Assembly: GCF_001512295.1 (NCBI RefSeq)
Contig: NZ_LNUP01000014.1
Coordinates: 23,757-87,756, forward strand
Direction: 5' to 3'
Source of the DNA: Pseudomonas sp. EpS/L25
GTDB taxonomy: Bacteria > Pseudomonadota > Gammaproteobacteria > Pseudomonadales > Pseudomonadaceae
Length of the DNA: 64,000 nt
The first letter of the stretch is position 1. Each line of letters starts with the position of its first letter. A program made the position numbers and the translations under genes. Under the pieces are notes generated by a model. It worked only from the letters and a program-made list of their open reading frames with translations. It was not told the origin of the DNA and ran no database searches. This document shows, piece after piece, positions 17,976-27,250 of the stretch.

Positions 17976-18779
17976 ATGCAGCTTTCCCTCAACGGCCAGG
18001 TCGCCCTGGTCACCGGCGGCAGCTCCGGGATCGGCGCCGCCGTCGCCGAAGCCCTGGGCAAGGCCGGTGCCGCCGTCGCCATCAACTACCATTCCCACGC
18101 CGAGCCGGCCGAAGAACTGGCCCAGCGCATCCAGGCCGCCGGCGGCCGCGCCATTGCCGTAGGCGGCGACGTCGGCGACGAGGCCGCGGTCAAGGCCATG
18201 TTCGAGCGCACCCTGGAAGCCTTCGGCCGCCTGGACATCCTGGTCGCCAACTCCGGCCTGCAAAAGGACGCGGCGGTGGCCGACATGTCCCTCGAGGACT
18301 GGAACACGGTGATCAACACCAACCTCACCGGGCAGTTCCTCTGCGCCCAGGCGGCGATCCGGCAGTTCCGCCGGCAGGGCCGCGACGAAAGCATCTCCCG
18401 CGCCCTGGGCAAGATCATCCATATGAGCTCGGTGCACGAGGTCATCCCCTGGGCCGGCCACGTCAACTACGCCGCCTCCAAGGGCGGGGTCAACCTGCTG
18501 ATGCGCAGCCTGGCCCAGGAAGTGGCCGCCGAGGGCATCCGCGTCAACAGCATCGCCCCGGGCGCCATCGCCACCGCCATCAACGAAGAGGTGACCGGTG
18601 ACGAGGCCAAGGCCCGCGAGCTGCTCAGGCTGATCCCCTACAAGCGCGTCGGCAAGGTCGAGGACGTGGGCAACGTGGCGGTCTTCCTCGCCAGCGACCT
18701 GGCCGACTACATCGTCGGCACCACCCTCTTCGTCGACGGCGGCATGTGCCTCTATCCGGGATTCGAAGACAATGGCTGA
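17976..18779 (+). CDS. SDR-family oxidoreductase (glucose 1-dehydrogenase-like)
   Basis: A 267-residue classical short-chain dehydrogenase. The cofactor motif TGGSSGIG is near residue 14, with the catalytic tetrad pieces NSG, serine in HMSSVHE, and YAASKGG (Tyr/Lys). C-terminal IAPGAI and a DGGM ending match the glucose 1-dehydrogenase subgroup. It overlaps the GH15 gene by 8 bp, so both are made together, which suggests oxidation of a sugar released or sensed by the glycosidase. The substrate is inferred. Confidence 0.85.
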   Translation: MQLSLNGQVALVTGGSSGIGAAVAEALGKAGAAVAINYHSHAEPAEELAQRIQAAGGRAIAVGGDVGDEAAVKAMFERTLEAFGRLDILVANSGLQKDAAVADMSLEDWNTVINTNLTGQFLCAQAAIRQFRRQGRDESISRALGKIIHMSSVHEVIPWAGHVNYAASKGGVNLLMRSLAQEVAAEGIRVNSIAPGAIATAINEEVTGDEAKARELLRLIPYKRVGKVEDVGNVAVFLASDLADYIVGTTLFVDGGMCLYPGFEDNG

Positions 18780-20601
18780 TTCCACCTCCGTGCACGCCCG
18801 CCGCAGTATCGGCGCCCACGGTGTCATCGGCGACCTGCGCACCTGCGCCCTGGTCGCCACCGACGGCACCATCGACCACTTCTGCTGGCCGAACCTGGAC
18901 AGCCCTTCGGTGTTCGCCTCCCTGCTGGATTCGGAAAAAGCCGGCTACTTCAGCCTGGCGCCGGTCTGGGAAGACGCCCGCGAACAACAGCTCTACCTGC
19001 CGGATACCAACATCCTGCAGACCCGCTGGCTGTCGGCGGAGGGAGTCGCCGAGGTCACCGACCTGATGCCGGTGTGCAGCAGCGAGGACACCCAGCCGCG
19101 CATCGTCCGCCGCGTGCAGGTGGTGGCCGGGCGCTGCCGTTTCCGCCTGGTCTGCGCTCCGGCCCACGACTATGCCCGTGCCGAGACCCGCGCCCGCCTG
19201 GTGGACGGCGGCGCCCTGTTCGAAGCCGCTGGCCAGCCGACCCTGCGCCTGGTGTCGGACGTCACCCTGCGGGTCGACGGCAACGCGGCCCTGGCCGAGT
19301 TCGAACTGGAACAGGGTGAGCAATTGGATTTCGTCTTTGGCTGCGCTGAAGACGACAAGGTCGTCGCCGGCCAGAGCGATCTCTGCTTCGAGGACACCCT
19401 CGCCTACTGGACCTCTTGGGCCGCCAAGAGTCACTACCAGGGGCGCTGGCGCGAGATGGTCACCCGCTCGGCCCTGGCACTGAAGCTGCTGACCTCCTGC
19501 AAGCACGGTTCCATCGCCGCGGCCGCCACCTTCAGCCTGCCCGAAGCCCTGGGTGGCGAGCGCAACTGGGACTATCGCGCCTCCTGGATCCGCGACGCCT
19601 CCTTTACCGTCTACGCCTTCATGCGCCTGGGCTACACCCAGGAAGCCAAGGATTTCACCCACTGGGTCGGCCAGTGCGTGGAAAACAGTCACAACGCTCC
19701 GGAAAAGCTGCAGATCATGTATCGCCTGGACGGCGGCCTGGACCTGCCCGAGGAAACCCTCGACCACCTGGCGGGCTATGCCGACTCGAGTCCGGTACGC
19801 ATCGGCAACGAGGCCTACAAACAGGTCCAGCTGGACATCTATGGCGAGCTGATGGACGCCATCTACCTGTCCAACAAGTATGGCGAAGCCATCTCCCACC
19901 ACGGCTGGAAGGACGTGGTGCGGATGATCGACCACGTCTGCGAGAACTGGAACCAGCCCGATGCCGGTATCTGGGAGATGCGCGGCGATCCCGAGCACTT
20001 CCTGCATTCACGGCTGATGTGCTGGGTGGCCATCGACCGCGCCATGCGGCTGTCGGTCAAGCGCTCGCTGCCGATGCCCTACGAACGCTGGTACGCCGCC
20101 CGTGCCGCCATCCAGGAAGACATCTGGGACAACTTCTGGAACGCCGAGCTGGGTCACTTCACCTCGACCCGCCACGGCAAGAGCCTGGACGCCGCCCTGC
20201 TGCTGATGCCGCTGGTGCGCTTCGTCAGCGCCACCGACCCCATGTGGCTGTCCACCCTCGACGCCATCAAGACCAACCTAGCCTATGACGGCATGATCCG
20301 CCGCTACAACCCGGTCGACACCCCGGCCGACAACCTCAAGGGTGAGGAAGGCGCCTTCGTCGCCTGCTCCTTCTGGTACGTCGAATGCCTGGCCCGCGCC
20401 GGCCGGGTCGACGAAGCCCATCTGGAATTCGAGAAACTGCTGGGCTACGCCAACCCGCTGGGCCTCTACGCCGAGGAACTGGACAAGCGCGGCTATCCCC
20501 TGGGCAACATCCCCCAGGCGCTGTCGCACCTGGCGCTGATCAGCACGGCCTTCTTCCTGGATCGCAAGCTGAGCGGCAAGGACCCGCAGTGGCAGCCGTA
20601 G
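18772..20601 (+). CDS. glycoside hydrolase family 15 protein (glucoamylase/trehalase-like)
   Basis: A 609-residue GH15 protein. The N-terminal beta domain begins IGDLRTCALVATDGTIDHFC, a family signature. The catalytic (alpha/alpha)6 barrel contains GGERNWDYRASWIRDASFT and EEGAFVACSFWYVECLARAG, where one of the catalytic glutamates sits. No signal peptide is present, so it acts in the cytoplasm. Bacterial members hydrolyse alpha-glucosides such as trehalose or maltodextrins. Start ATG 18772 overlaps the SDR gene. Confidence 0.9.
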   Translation: MADSTSVHARRSIGAHGVIGDLRTCALVATDGTIDHFCWPNLDSPSVFASLLDSEKAGYFSLAPVWEDAREQQLYLPDTNILQTRWLSAEGVAEVTDLMPVCSSEDTQPRIVRRVQVVAGRCRFRLVCAPAHDYARAETRARLVDGGALFEAAGQPTLRLVSDVTLRVDGNAALAEFELEQGEQLDFVFGCAEDDKVVAGQSDLCFEDTLAYWTSWAAKSHYQGRWREMVTRSALALKLLTSCKHGSIAAAATFSLPEALGGERNWDYRASWIRDASFTVYAFMRLGYTQEAKDFTHWVGQCVENSHNAPEKLQIMYRLDGGLDLPEETLDHLAGYADSSPVRIGNEAYKQVQLDIYGELMDAIYLSNKYGEAISHHGWKDVVRMIDHVCENWNQPDAGIWEMRGDPEHFLHSRLMCWVAIDRAMRLSVKRSLPMPYERWYAARAAIQEDIWDNFWNAELGHFTSTRHGKSLDAALLLMPLVRFVSATDPMWLSTLDAIKTNLAYDGMIRRYNPVDTPADNLKGEEGAFVACSFWYVECLARAGRVDEAHLEFEKLLGYANPLGLYAEELDKRGYPLGNIPQALSHLALISTAFFLDRKLSGKDPQWQP

Positions 20602-20650
20602 ATAAGCTTGGCTGATCCCTCTATGTATCGCCGGCTCGGCTTGAACCCAA

Positions 20651-20924
20651 TCGCGGCCATGGCGGTCCGCCGATGCGGCCGCTCCTACAGGAAGAGGTAC
20701 GCCGGTTTGACGTGATCTTTGCCGTGGCTGATGAAACTGAACGCCTGCTCGGATAGCCCCCTCTCCCCTCGGGAGAGGGTTGGGGTGAGGGCCTCCTCGC
20801 CACCAAGTCTCCAGTGGAAAAGGCTGCGTCGTTTTCCACGCTACGTGAGGTATCCCAACAGCGATAAGACAGTTGCTCCTACAGACTGCGATGTAACCCG
20901 TAGGAGCGGCCCATGGCCGCGATA
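20651..20924. repeat. REP palindromes flanking a pyrimidine-rich dyad
   Basis: Two REP-type sequences face each other. A long-subtype copy lies on the minus strand (20651-20688, GTAGGAGCGGCCGCATCGG... when reversed), and a short-subtype copy on the plus strand (20900-20924, GTAGGAGCGGCCCATGGCCG). Between them at 20757-20791 is CCCCTCTCCCCTCGGGAGAG plus GGTTGGGGTGAGGG, a dispersed palindrome also found in both arms of the 13 kb inverted repeat. The whole gap 20602-21075 has no gene. Confidence 0.75.
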
Positions 20925-21075
20925 GCCCAGTCACTTAGAGGTTCAGGCAAGACTCCCTCAAGGTCAGACAGCAACCGCCATCACTCAATCATTCGTAGAG
21001 CGAGTGATGGCGCAGCTAATCCGCAGATGGCAAGACAACGCCTGATCACTCGACGCCCAGCCATTCCGCCCGTCC

Positions 21076-21486
21076 TTACGCCACCCGGCTCTGCCCCAGC
21101 ACCTCGTTGACGCAACGGGCCATGTCGTCGATGTGCCACGGCTTGGGCATGAAGCGGGCGCGGCCGGCACCACGGGGGATCGTCAGGCGATCGCCGGACG
21201 TGAGGATGACCGGGATGTGCGGCCAGCGCTGGGAGACCACCTGGGCGAGTGCCTCGCCGTCAATCTGCCCAGGCATGCGTACGTCGGTGAAGAGCACGTC
21301 GACCCGCGCATTGATCTGTTCCAGGTAGCTCAGCGCCGCATCGGCGGTGGGCAGGGCCACCACCTGCAGGTCGACCAGGCTCTCCAAGGCTTCCGTGGCC
21401 AATTCCCGCAGCAACGGCTCGTCCTCTACCAAGAGCAGTAGCGGACGATAGGAGCCGAGTGGAGCGGATGCCTGGGTCATACCCAA
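21076..21486 (-). CDS. single-domain response regulator (receiver)
   Basis: A 136-residue stand-alone CheY-like receiver. The acidic pair is in LLLLVEDEPLLR, the phospho-acceptor is D68 in VLFTDVRMPG, and the conserved lysine is in FMPKPW. There is no output domain and no adjacent histidine kinase, so its partner is elsewhere. An alternative start is the second Met, 6 bp later. The sequence resembles receivers split from FixJ/hybrid-kinase families. Confidence 0.8.
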   Translation of the reverse strand: MGMTQASAPLGSYRPLLLLVEDEPLLRELATEALESLVDLQVVALPTADAALSYLEQINARVDVLFTDVRMPGQIDGEALAQVVSQRWPHIPVILTSGDRLTIPRGAGRARFMPKPWHIDDMARCVNEVLGQSRVA

Positions 21487-21627
21487 CAGACTTTGCCGGG
21501 CAGGCTCGGTTCTGGCCGTTCAGGCCTCTCATGTCCCAAAGTCGACAACCGGCAGTGACGCCCCTCTAAACGGCAACTTTCAGCGCCTCCTTGACTCGAA
21601 GCGTTCACCCATGGGGGCGCCTGTGGT

Positions 21628-21666
21628 ATTCTTTTTTAATCGAACGATCAATAAAAAAAGAATCCC
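21628..21666. promoter_or_regulatory. BetI-like operator before betT
   Basis: A dyad ATTCTTTTTT-AATCGAACGATCAAT-AAAAAAAGAAT lies 31-69 bp upstream of the betT start. The core ATCGAACGATCAAT closely resembles the BetI operator core (ATTGAACGTTCAAT) that controls choline genes. This implies choline-relieved repression by a BetI encoded elsewhere. Confidence 0.65.
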
Positions 21667-21696
21667 TCCCCTTTCGGCAGCTCGCAAGGAGTCCCC

Positions 21697-23694
21697 ATGA
21701 GTGCGACGCCCTCATCCGGCACCGTACGGCTGAATCCCCCCGCGTTCTACTGCGCGGCCGCGGTGATCCTGCTGTTTTCCCTGATCGTCATCATTCGCCC
21801 CGAGCAGGCCGGTGCCTGGTTGCTCCAGGCCCAGACCTGGGCCGCCAACACCGTCGGCTGGTACTACCTGCTGGCGATGACGCTCTATCTGGTGTTCGTG
21901 GTGGTCACCGCCCTGTCCGGCTACGGCAAGATCAAGCTCGGTGCCGACCACGACCAACCCGAGTTCAGCTACCTCTCCTGGGCCGGCATGCTGTTTGCCG
22001 CCGGCATCAGCATCACCCTGTTCTTCTTCTGCGTCTCCGAGCCGCTGACCCACTTCACCCAGCCACCGGCCGGCGAAGGCGGTACCCCCGCCGCGGCGCG
22101 TCAGGCCATGCAGATCCTCTTCCTGCACTGGGGCCTGCACGGCTGGGGCGTCTTCGCCCTGGTGGCCATGGCCCTGGCCTATTTCGCCTATCGCCACAAC
22201 CTGCCGCTGGCGCTGCGCTCGGCGCTCTATCCGCTGATCGGCAAGCGCATCAACGGGCCCATCGGCCATGCCGTGGACGCCTTCGGCATCATCGCCACCA
22301 TCTTCGGCCTCGGCGCCGACCTGGGCTTCGGCGTGCTGCACCTCAACGCCGGCCTCGACTACCTGTTCGGCATCAGCCACAGCCACTGGGTGCAACTCAT
22401 CCTCATCGTGCTGATGATGGGCGCAGCCATCGCCGTGGCCGTCTCCGGCGTGGACAAGGGCGTGCGCATCATGTCCGACATCAACATGGTGCTGGCCGTC
22501 GCCCTGCTGCTGTTCGTGCTGTTCGCGGGGCCCACCCAGCACCTGCTCAACACCCTGATCCAGAACATCGGCGACTATCTCGCCGCCCTGCCCGGCAAGA
22601 GCTTCGACCTCTACGCCTACGACGAGCCCTCCGACTGGCTCGGCGGCTGGACGGTGTTCTACTGGGCCTGGTGGATCGCCTGGGCGCCCTTCGTCGGCCT
22701 GTTCATCGCGCGCATTTCCCGCGGCCGCACCATTCGCGAATTCGTCTTCGGCGTGCTGTTCATCCCGCTGGGCTTCACCCTGGCGTGGCTGTCGATCTTC
22801 GGCAACAGCGCCCTGGAACTGGTCCTCGGCCAGGGCCTGACCGGCCTGGCGCAGACCGCCCTCACCGATCCGGCCATGGCCTTCTACCGGGTGCTGGAGA
22901 CCTATCCGGCCAGCCGCGTGGTGATCAGCGTCGCCGTGCTGGTGAGCTTCGTCTTCTTCGTCACCTCGGCCGATTCGGGCACCGTGGTGCTGTCCACCCT
23001 GTCCTCCACCGGCGGCGAGGCCGACGAGGACGGTCCCAAGTGGTTGCGGGTCTTCTGGGGCGCGGCGGTGGCGGTGGTGACCGGTGGCCTGCTGTTCGCC
23101 GGCAGCATGGACGCCCTGAAGTCGGCGGTGGTGCTGACCTCGCTGCCCTTCTCGGTGGTGGTCCTGCTGATGATGTGGGGCCTGCACAAGGCCTTGCACC
23201 TGGAATCCCAGCGCCAGCGCGCGCGGCTGCACTCCCTGGCGCCGGTGGCGACCAACGGCAAGGCGCGCCATGGCGGCTGGCGCCAACGGCTGTCCCAGGC
23301 GGTGTACTTCCCCTCGCGGGACGAGGTCTATCGCTTCATGGACAGCACGGTGCGCCCGGCCATGGAGGAAATGGTCGAGGTCTCGCGGGAGAAAGGCCTG
23401 GTGGTGGATACCCAATTCGACGCCACCAACGCCAACCTGCAGCTCATCATCGGCCATGGCGAGGAGCATCCCTTCATCTACCAGGTAATCATGCAGGGTT
23501 ACTTCACGCCTTCGTTCGCGCGTGCCGGCATCGGCGGGCTGCATCTGAAGAATCGTCGCTACTATCGGGCCGAGGTGCATCTCACCGAAGGCAGCCAGGA
23601 CTACGATCTGGTGGGCTACAGCCGTGAGCAGATCCTCAACGACATGCTCGACCAGTACGAACGCCATCTGCAGTTCCTGCACCTGGTACGTTAG
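21697..23694 (+). CDS. betT: BCCT choline/betaine transporter BetT
   Basis: A 665-residue betaine/choline/carnitine transporter with 12 hydrophobic segments. The BCCT signature is visible in FYWAWWIAWAPFVGLFIARI, as well as the substrate-site LHWGLHGWGVF segment. The long hydrophilic C-terminal tail (about residues 500-665) is typical of BetT, where it is linked to osmotic regulation. A strong AAGGAG site precedes ATG 21697. It imports choline for conversion to glycine betaine. betIBA are not in this window. The upstream BetI-like operator supports the choline role. Confidence 0.9.
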   Translation: MSATPSSGTVRLNPPAFYCAAAVILLFSLIVIIRPEQAGAWLLQAQTWAANTVGWYYLLAMTLYLVFVVVTALSGYGKIKLGADHDQPEFSYLSWAGMLFAAGISITLFFFCVSEPLTHFTQPPAGEGGTPAAARQAMQILFLHWGLHGWGVFALVAMALAYFAYRHNLPLALRSALYPLIGKRINGPIGHAVDAFGIIATIFGLGADLGFGVLHLNAGLDYLFGISHSHWVQLILIVLMMGAAIAVAVSGVDKGVRIMSDINMVLAVALLLFVLFAGPTQHLLNTLIQNIGDYLAALPGKSFDLYAYDEPSDWLGGWTVFYWAWWIAWAPFVGLFIARISRGRTIREFVFGVLFIPLGFTLAWLSIFGNSALELVLGQGLTGLAQTALTDPAMAFYRVLETYPASRVVISVAVLVSFVFFVTSADSGTVVLSTLSSTGGEADEDGPKWLRVFWGAAVAVVTGGLLFAGSMDALKSAVVLTSLPFSVVVLLMMWGLHKALHLESQRQRARLHSLAPVATNGKARHGGWRQRLSQAVYFPSRDEVYRFMDSTVRPAMEEMVEVSREKGLVVDTQFDATNANLQLIIGHGEEHPFIYQVIMQGYFTPSFARAGIGGLHLKNRRYYRAEVHLTEGSQDYDLVGYSREQILNDMLDQYERHLQFLHLVR

Positions 23695-23810
23695 CCGATG
23701 GTTTTTTCATGGACCGAAAGGCCATTGAAAGCTGCAAAGCCCGTATAATCGCCCCAGGGCTGGCGCCATGCCGGCCCTGGGGTCGGTACGCCCAACCGGT
23801 CCCCCGCCGT

Positions 23811-24893
23811 ATGGAGACCGCCTTGTCCGCCCCGCCTGCCGCCTCGCCCTGTCCGCCCCTGCTGCAATGGCTAGCCCTGCTGCTCTGCTCCGCCCTGGTC
23901 GGCGGTCTGCTCAGCTGGCTGCAGATGCCGGCGGCGCTATTTCTCGGCCCCATGCTCACGGCCATCGCCTTCGGCGTGGGCGGTGCCAGCATCCGGGTGC
24001 CGAGGCGCCTGTTCCAGTCCGGCCAGGGCGTCGTCGGTTGCCTGATCGCCCACGCCATGACCGCCGCGGTCCTGCTGACCGTAGCCGAACACTGGCCGGT
24101 GATGTTGCTGGCGACGGCCCTTACCGTACTGCTCAGCCTGCTCACCGGCGCCCTGCTGGTCCGCTTCGGCGGCCTGCCCGGCAGCACCGCCGCCTGGGGC
24201 ACCACGCCCGGCGCAGCGGCCGCCATGGTCGCCATGGCCGAGGAATACGGCGCCGATCCGCGCATCGTTGCCACCATGCAGTACGTACGGGTGGTCTGCG
24301 TGGTAGTCATCAGCGCCCTGGTCGGACGGCTGCTCGGCGCCGAAGGTAGCGGCACCGGGCACCAGGCCACGGTCGTCAGCCTCGATGGCCATTTCGCCTT
24401 CAACCTGCTGCTGACCCTGGCGGTGGCCCTGGCCGGCAGCTGGCTGGGCGGCCGCCTGTTTTCCGCCGGTGCCCTGCTGGTGCCCATCGCCCTGGGCACC
24501 GTGCTGCAGCTCAATGGCTGGCTGGACATCACCCTGCCCCACGCCCTGCTGGCCTTGGCCTACGGCGCCATGGGCTGCTACGTCGGCCTTAGATTCGACC
24601 GCGCCACGGTGCGCTACGTCTGGCGCGCCCTGCCGAAGATGATCGTCGCCTCGCTGCTGCTGATCGTGCTGTGCGCGCTCTCGGCGCTGCTGATGGCGAA
24701 GCTGATGCACGTCGACTTCCTCACCGCCTATCTGGCCACCAGTCCGGGCGGGCTGGATTCCATGGCCATCATCGCGGTGGATGCCCATGCCGACGTCGGG
24801 CTGGTGCTGGCGATGCAGGCCTTGCGCCTGATCGGGGTGGTCCTGACCGGGCCATTGCTGGCCCGTCAGTTGGTCAAGCTCGCCCGCACCTGA
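23811..24893 (+). CDS. AbrB-family membrane protein (duplicated AbrB/AmoA-like)
   Basis: A 360-residue integral membrane protein of the AbrB family (often annotated as ammonia monooxygenase or AbrB duplication). The two halves carry related Gly-rich segments, PAALFLGPMLTAIAFG and SAGALLVPIALGTVLQL, each followed by TPGAAAAM or SPGGLDSMA motifs. A perfect TATAAT at 23744-23749 favours ATG 23811 over an in-frame ATG at 23709. The function is not established; some members are proposed transport regulators. Confidence 0.75.
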   Translation: METALSAPPAASPCPPLLQWLALLLCSALVGGLLSWLQMPAALFLGPMLTAIAFGVGGASIRVPRRLFQSGQGVVGCLIAHAMTAAVLLTVAEHWPVMLLATALTVLLSLLTGALLVRFGGLPGSTAAWGTTPGAAAAMVAMAEEYGADPRIVATMQYVRVVCVVVISALVGRLLGAEGSGTGHQATVVSLDGHFAFNLLLTLAVALAGSWLGGRLFSAGALLVPIALGTVLQLNGWLDITLPHALLALAYGAMGCYVGLRFDRATVRYVWRALPKMIVASLLLIVLCALSALLMAKLMHVDFLTAYLATSPGGLDSMAIIAVDAHADVGLVLAMQALRLIGVVLTGPLLARQLVKLART

Positions 24894-24920
24894 ACAGGCG
24901 CGGGCCGGGCGCTCAGGCTC

Positions 24921-25178
24921 TCAGGCCGAGCGGCGCTCCACCTGGGCCGTGATGTTGTAGCCATTGGCGGCATGGCCACGCACCACTACCCGCGCATTGG
25001 GATAGAACCCCTTGAGGCGCTGCTGGAACAGAAAGTAGATTTCCGCGCCCGCGCGGATCTCGGCGGGGTCGGTCAGGGTAAGAGAGAAGCTGCGCACGGG
25101 ATCGCTGGCATGCTGCTGTTCGTCCTGCTCGATGCGCTGCATGGCATCGTCGACGATTTGTTCGGCAATCTGCGACAT
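24921..25178 (-). CDS. hypothetical protein, 85 residues
   Basis: A small soluble protein starting with a helical MSQIAEQIVDDAMQRIEQDEQQ segment and continuing with what look like beta strands (RSFSLTLTDPAEI, NARVVVRGHAANG). A strong AGGAGGT ribosome site supports ATG 25178. I recognise no named domain. Family B element 1 begins 58 bp upstream of its start and probably shares its promoter region. Confidence 0.65.
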   Translation of the reverse strand: MSQIAEQIVDDAMQRIEQDEQQHASDPVRSFSLTLTDPAEIRAGAEIYFLFQQRLKGFYPNARVVVRGHAANGYNITAQVERRSA

Positions 25179-25235
25179 CTGGTGACCTCCTGGTCGGCTA
25201 GTATCAAGACGTCGTCCGCAGGGACGGCTGTACCG

Positions 25236-25417
25236 CTAGTGTGGTGGTTCAGAAGTTCGCACAAGAATTGGCGAGTGGTTTTTGTTCAAGGGCTAGGCGC
25301 CGCGACGAGTCATAGCAGGCTATGGCGAGGAGTGGCAACGACGTCCAGGGCGGTCCGCCGCTGCGGACAAAAAGCGCCGCCAAAATTGTGTAGTTAACTT
25401 CTGAAACACCACACTAG
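25236..25417. repeat. MITE-like element, family B copy 1
   Basis: A 182 bp element bounded by CTAG on both sides. Its ends are near-perfect inverted repeats: GTGTGGTGGTTCAGAAGTT at the left and AACTTCTGAAACACCACAC at the right. The interior carries AGGCGCCGCGACGAGTCATA and a GCTATGGCGAGGAG block shared by all copies. It encodes nothing. Copies 2-4 are at 25498, 31066 and 41438. Confidence 0.85.
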
Positions 25418-25497
25418 AGACCGCGGACGCCCGGCAGGGATTCGCCAGCACAGCGAGATTCCGACGAAATTGTCGACCCGGTCGAGCCGTCGCGGTC

Positions 25498-25665
25498 CCA
25501 GTGTGGCGCTTCAGACGTTCGCGCAAGAACTGGCGAGTGATTTTTTGGGTACGGGCCAGGCGCCAGGACGAGTCACGGCAGGGCTGTGGCGAGGAGTGTC
25601 AACGCAGTCCGGGCCAAAAAAGTGCCGTCAAAATTGTGCAGATGACCTTTGCCACACCACACTAG
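25498..25665. repeat. MITE-like element, family B copy 2
   Basis: A 168 bp diverged copy 80 bp from copy 1 and in the same orientation. It starts CCAGTGTGGCGCTTCAGACG and ends CCACACCACACTAG, retaining the AGGCGCCAGGACGAGTCA core. The left boundary has CCAG instead of CTAG. Together copies 1 and 2 fill most of the 541 bp gene-free stretch 25179-25719. Confidence 0.8.
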
Positions 25666-25719
25666 GATATCGCCACGGGCGACTCGCCCTGTCTTCCACC
25701 GCAAGGATCTTTCTGCCTC

Positions 25720-27249
25720 ATGGCCCAAGGCCCTACCGCTGCCGCCTCTCGCAACCTGGTCACCCAACGCCTGGCGCTGGCCCTGCTGGTGTGCGCCGTC
25801 GCCGTCATCCTCGCCCTGGAGTCCTGGCAGGTCTGGCGCAATTACCAGAACGCCTTCGCCAGCGCGCGCAGCGATGTCGGCAACATCACCCTGGCGGTGT
25901 CCCAGCACGCCAGCGACGCCCTCAAGGAGGCCAACTCCTTGCTGATCAGCATCCGCGATCGCCTGGACGACGCCCCGCTGGCGCAGTTGGACCGCCCCCG
26001 CATGCACCGGCTGCTCGCCCGCCAGGCCGCCCTGCTGCCGCAGCTGCACGGATTGTTCGTCTACGACCGTGACGGCAACTGGCTGGTGACCGACCAGGGC
26101 GCCATCCCGCCACAGGCCAACAATGCCGACCGCGAATATTTCCAGTTCCACCGGCAACATCCCGAAGACGTCCTGCACGTCGGCGCCGTCATCACCAGCC
26201 GTAGTTCCGGCGAGCTGATCATCCCGGTGTCGCGGCGCATCGACGACGCCGAAGGCCGGTTCGCCGGAGTCCTGCTCGCCACCATCCGCCTCAAGTACTT
26301 CGTCGACTACTACGCCCGCTTCCGGCTCGACGAGCGCGGCGCCATCACCCTGGCCCTGGACGACGGCACCCTGCTGGTACGGAGGCCCTTCCAGGCGGAT
26401 TTCGTAGGCACCAACCTCGCCGCCGGCGAACTGTTCCAGCGGTACATCAAGCAGGCCGACACCGGTACGGCCGTGGTCCGCGCGGTGGTCGACGGCCAGG
26501 AGCGGCTCTATGCCTTCGAACACCTGCAGGGCTATCCGCTGGTGGCCCTGGCCGGCATCTCCCGGAGCGCCATCCTCGCCAGCTGGCGCCAGGACATGCT
26601 GCGCTCGATCGTGGTCGTAGGCATCCTCGTCGTCGGCATGCTGGTCTTCGGCTTCAGCCTGCTGCGGCAGATCCGTGCCAACGTGCGCAGTGAGGCGGCG
26701 CTACGCCAGGCCCATGACGACCTGCAGCTGCTGACGCTCAAGGACAGCCTGACCGGCCTGGGCAATCGCCGCCAGTTCGATACCCTGCTGCCGCTGGAGC
26801 TGGCCCGGGCGCAGCGCAGCGGTCAGCCGCTCAGCCTGCTGATGATCGACGTCGACCACTTCAAGGCCTACAACGACCACTACGGCCATCCTGCCGGGGA
26901 TCGCTGCCTGCAGGCGGTCGCCGGCGTGGTGGCCAGCGCGGCCCGGCGCCCAGGGGATCTCGCCGCGCGCTATGGCGGCGAGGAGATGGCACTGTTGCTG
27001 CCCAATTGCGACGAACTCGGCGCCTATCGCGTGGCTTGCATCGTGCAGGAGCGGCTGCTCGCCCTGGAGCTGCGCCATGCGACCAGTCCCTTCGGTCGCA
27101 TCACCATCAGCCTGGGCTTCGCCGTGCACCAGCCGGACCAGACCCGGCAACCCCAGGCGGCCAGCCTACTGGCCAGCGCCGACGAAGCCCTATACGTAGC
27201 CAAGCATTCTGGCCGTAATCGCACCCACCCGTCCCCCGTACCCGACTGA
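25720..27249 (+). CDS. membrane diguanylate cyclase with periplasmic sensor domain (GGEEM)
   Basis: The 509-residue protein has a transmembrane helix near residues 16-36, a periplasmic dCache-like sensor (about 40-295, with FVYDRDGNWLVTD and DREYFQFHR typical of such sensors), a second helix near 300-325, and a C-terminal GGDEF domain. The signature reads GGEEM at residues 419-423. The inhibitory RxxD site (R410-P-G-D413) is present five residues upstream. It would make c-di-GMP from GTP in response to an extracellular signal. The Met in the last signature position may lower activity. Confidence 0.88.
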   Translation: MAQGPTAAASRNLVTQRLALALLVCAVAVILALESWQVWRNYQNAFASARSDVGNITLAVSQHASDALKEANSLLISIRDRLDDAPLAQLDRPRMHRLLARQAALLPQLHGLFVYDRDGNWLVTDQGAIPPQANNADREYFQFHRQHPEDVLHVGAVITSRSSGELIIPVSRRIDDAEGRFAGVLLATIRLKYFVDYYARFRLDERGAITLALDDGTLLVRRPFQADFVGTNLAAGELFQRYIKQADTGTAVVRAVVDGQERLYAFEHLQGYPLVALAGISRSAILASWRQDMLRSIVVVGILVVGMLVFGFSLLRQIRANVRSEAALRQAHDDLQLLTLKDSLTGLGNRRQFDTLLPLELARAQRSGQPLSLLMIDVDHFKAYNDHYGHPAGDRCLQAVAGVVASAARRPGDLAARYGGEEMALLLPNCDELGAYRVACIVQERLLALELRHATSPFGRITISLGFAVHQPDQTRQPQAASLLASADEALYVAKHSGRNRTHPSPVPD

Positions 27250-27250
27250 G

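Noticed and set aside
21712..23682. 656-codon antisense frame opposite betT
   Set aside because: Same artefact: absence of stop codons opposite a G/C-third-position-biased gene; the composition is unlike a protein.
23725..23749. TTGAAA and TATAAT as a sigma-70 promoter for the AbrB-family gene
   Set aside because: The spacer is only 13 bp; the TATAAT may still be a -10 element but the -35 assignment is not supported.
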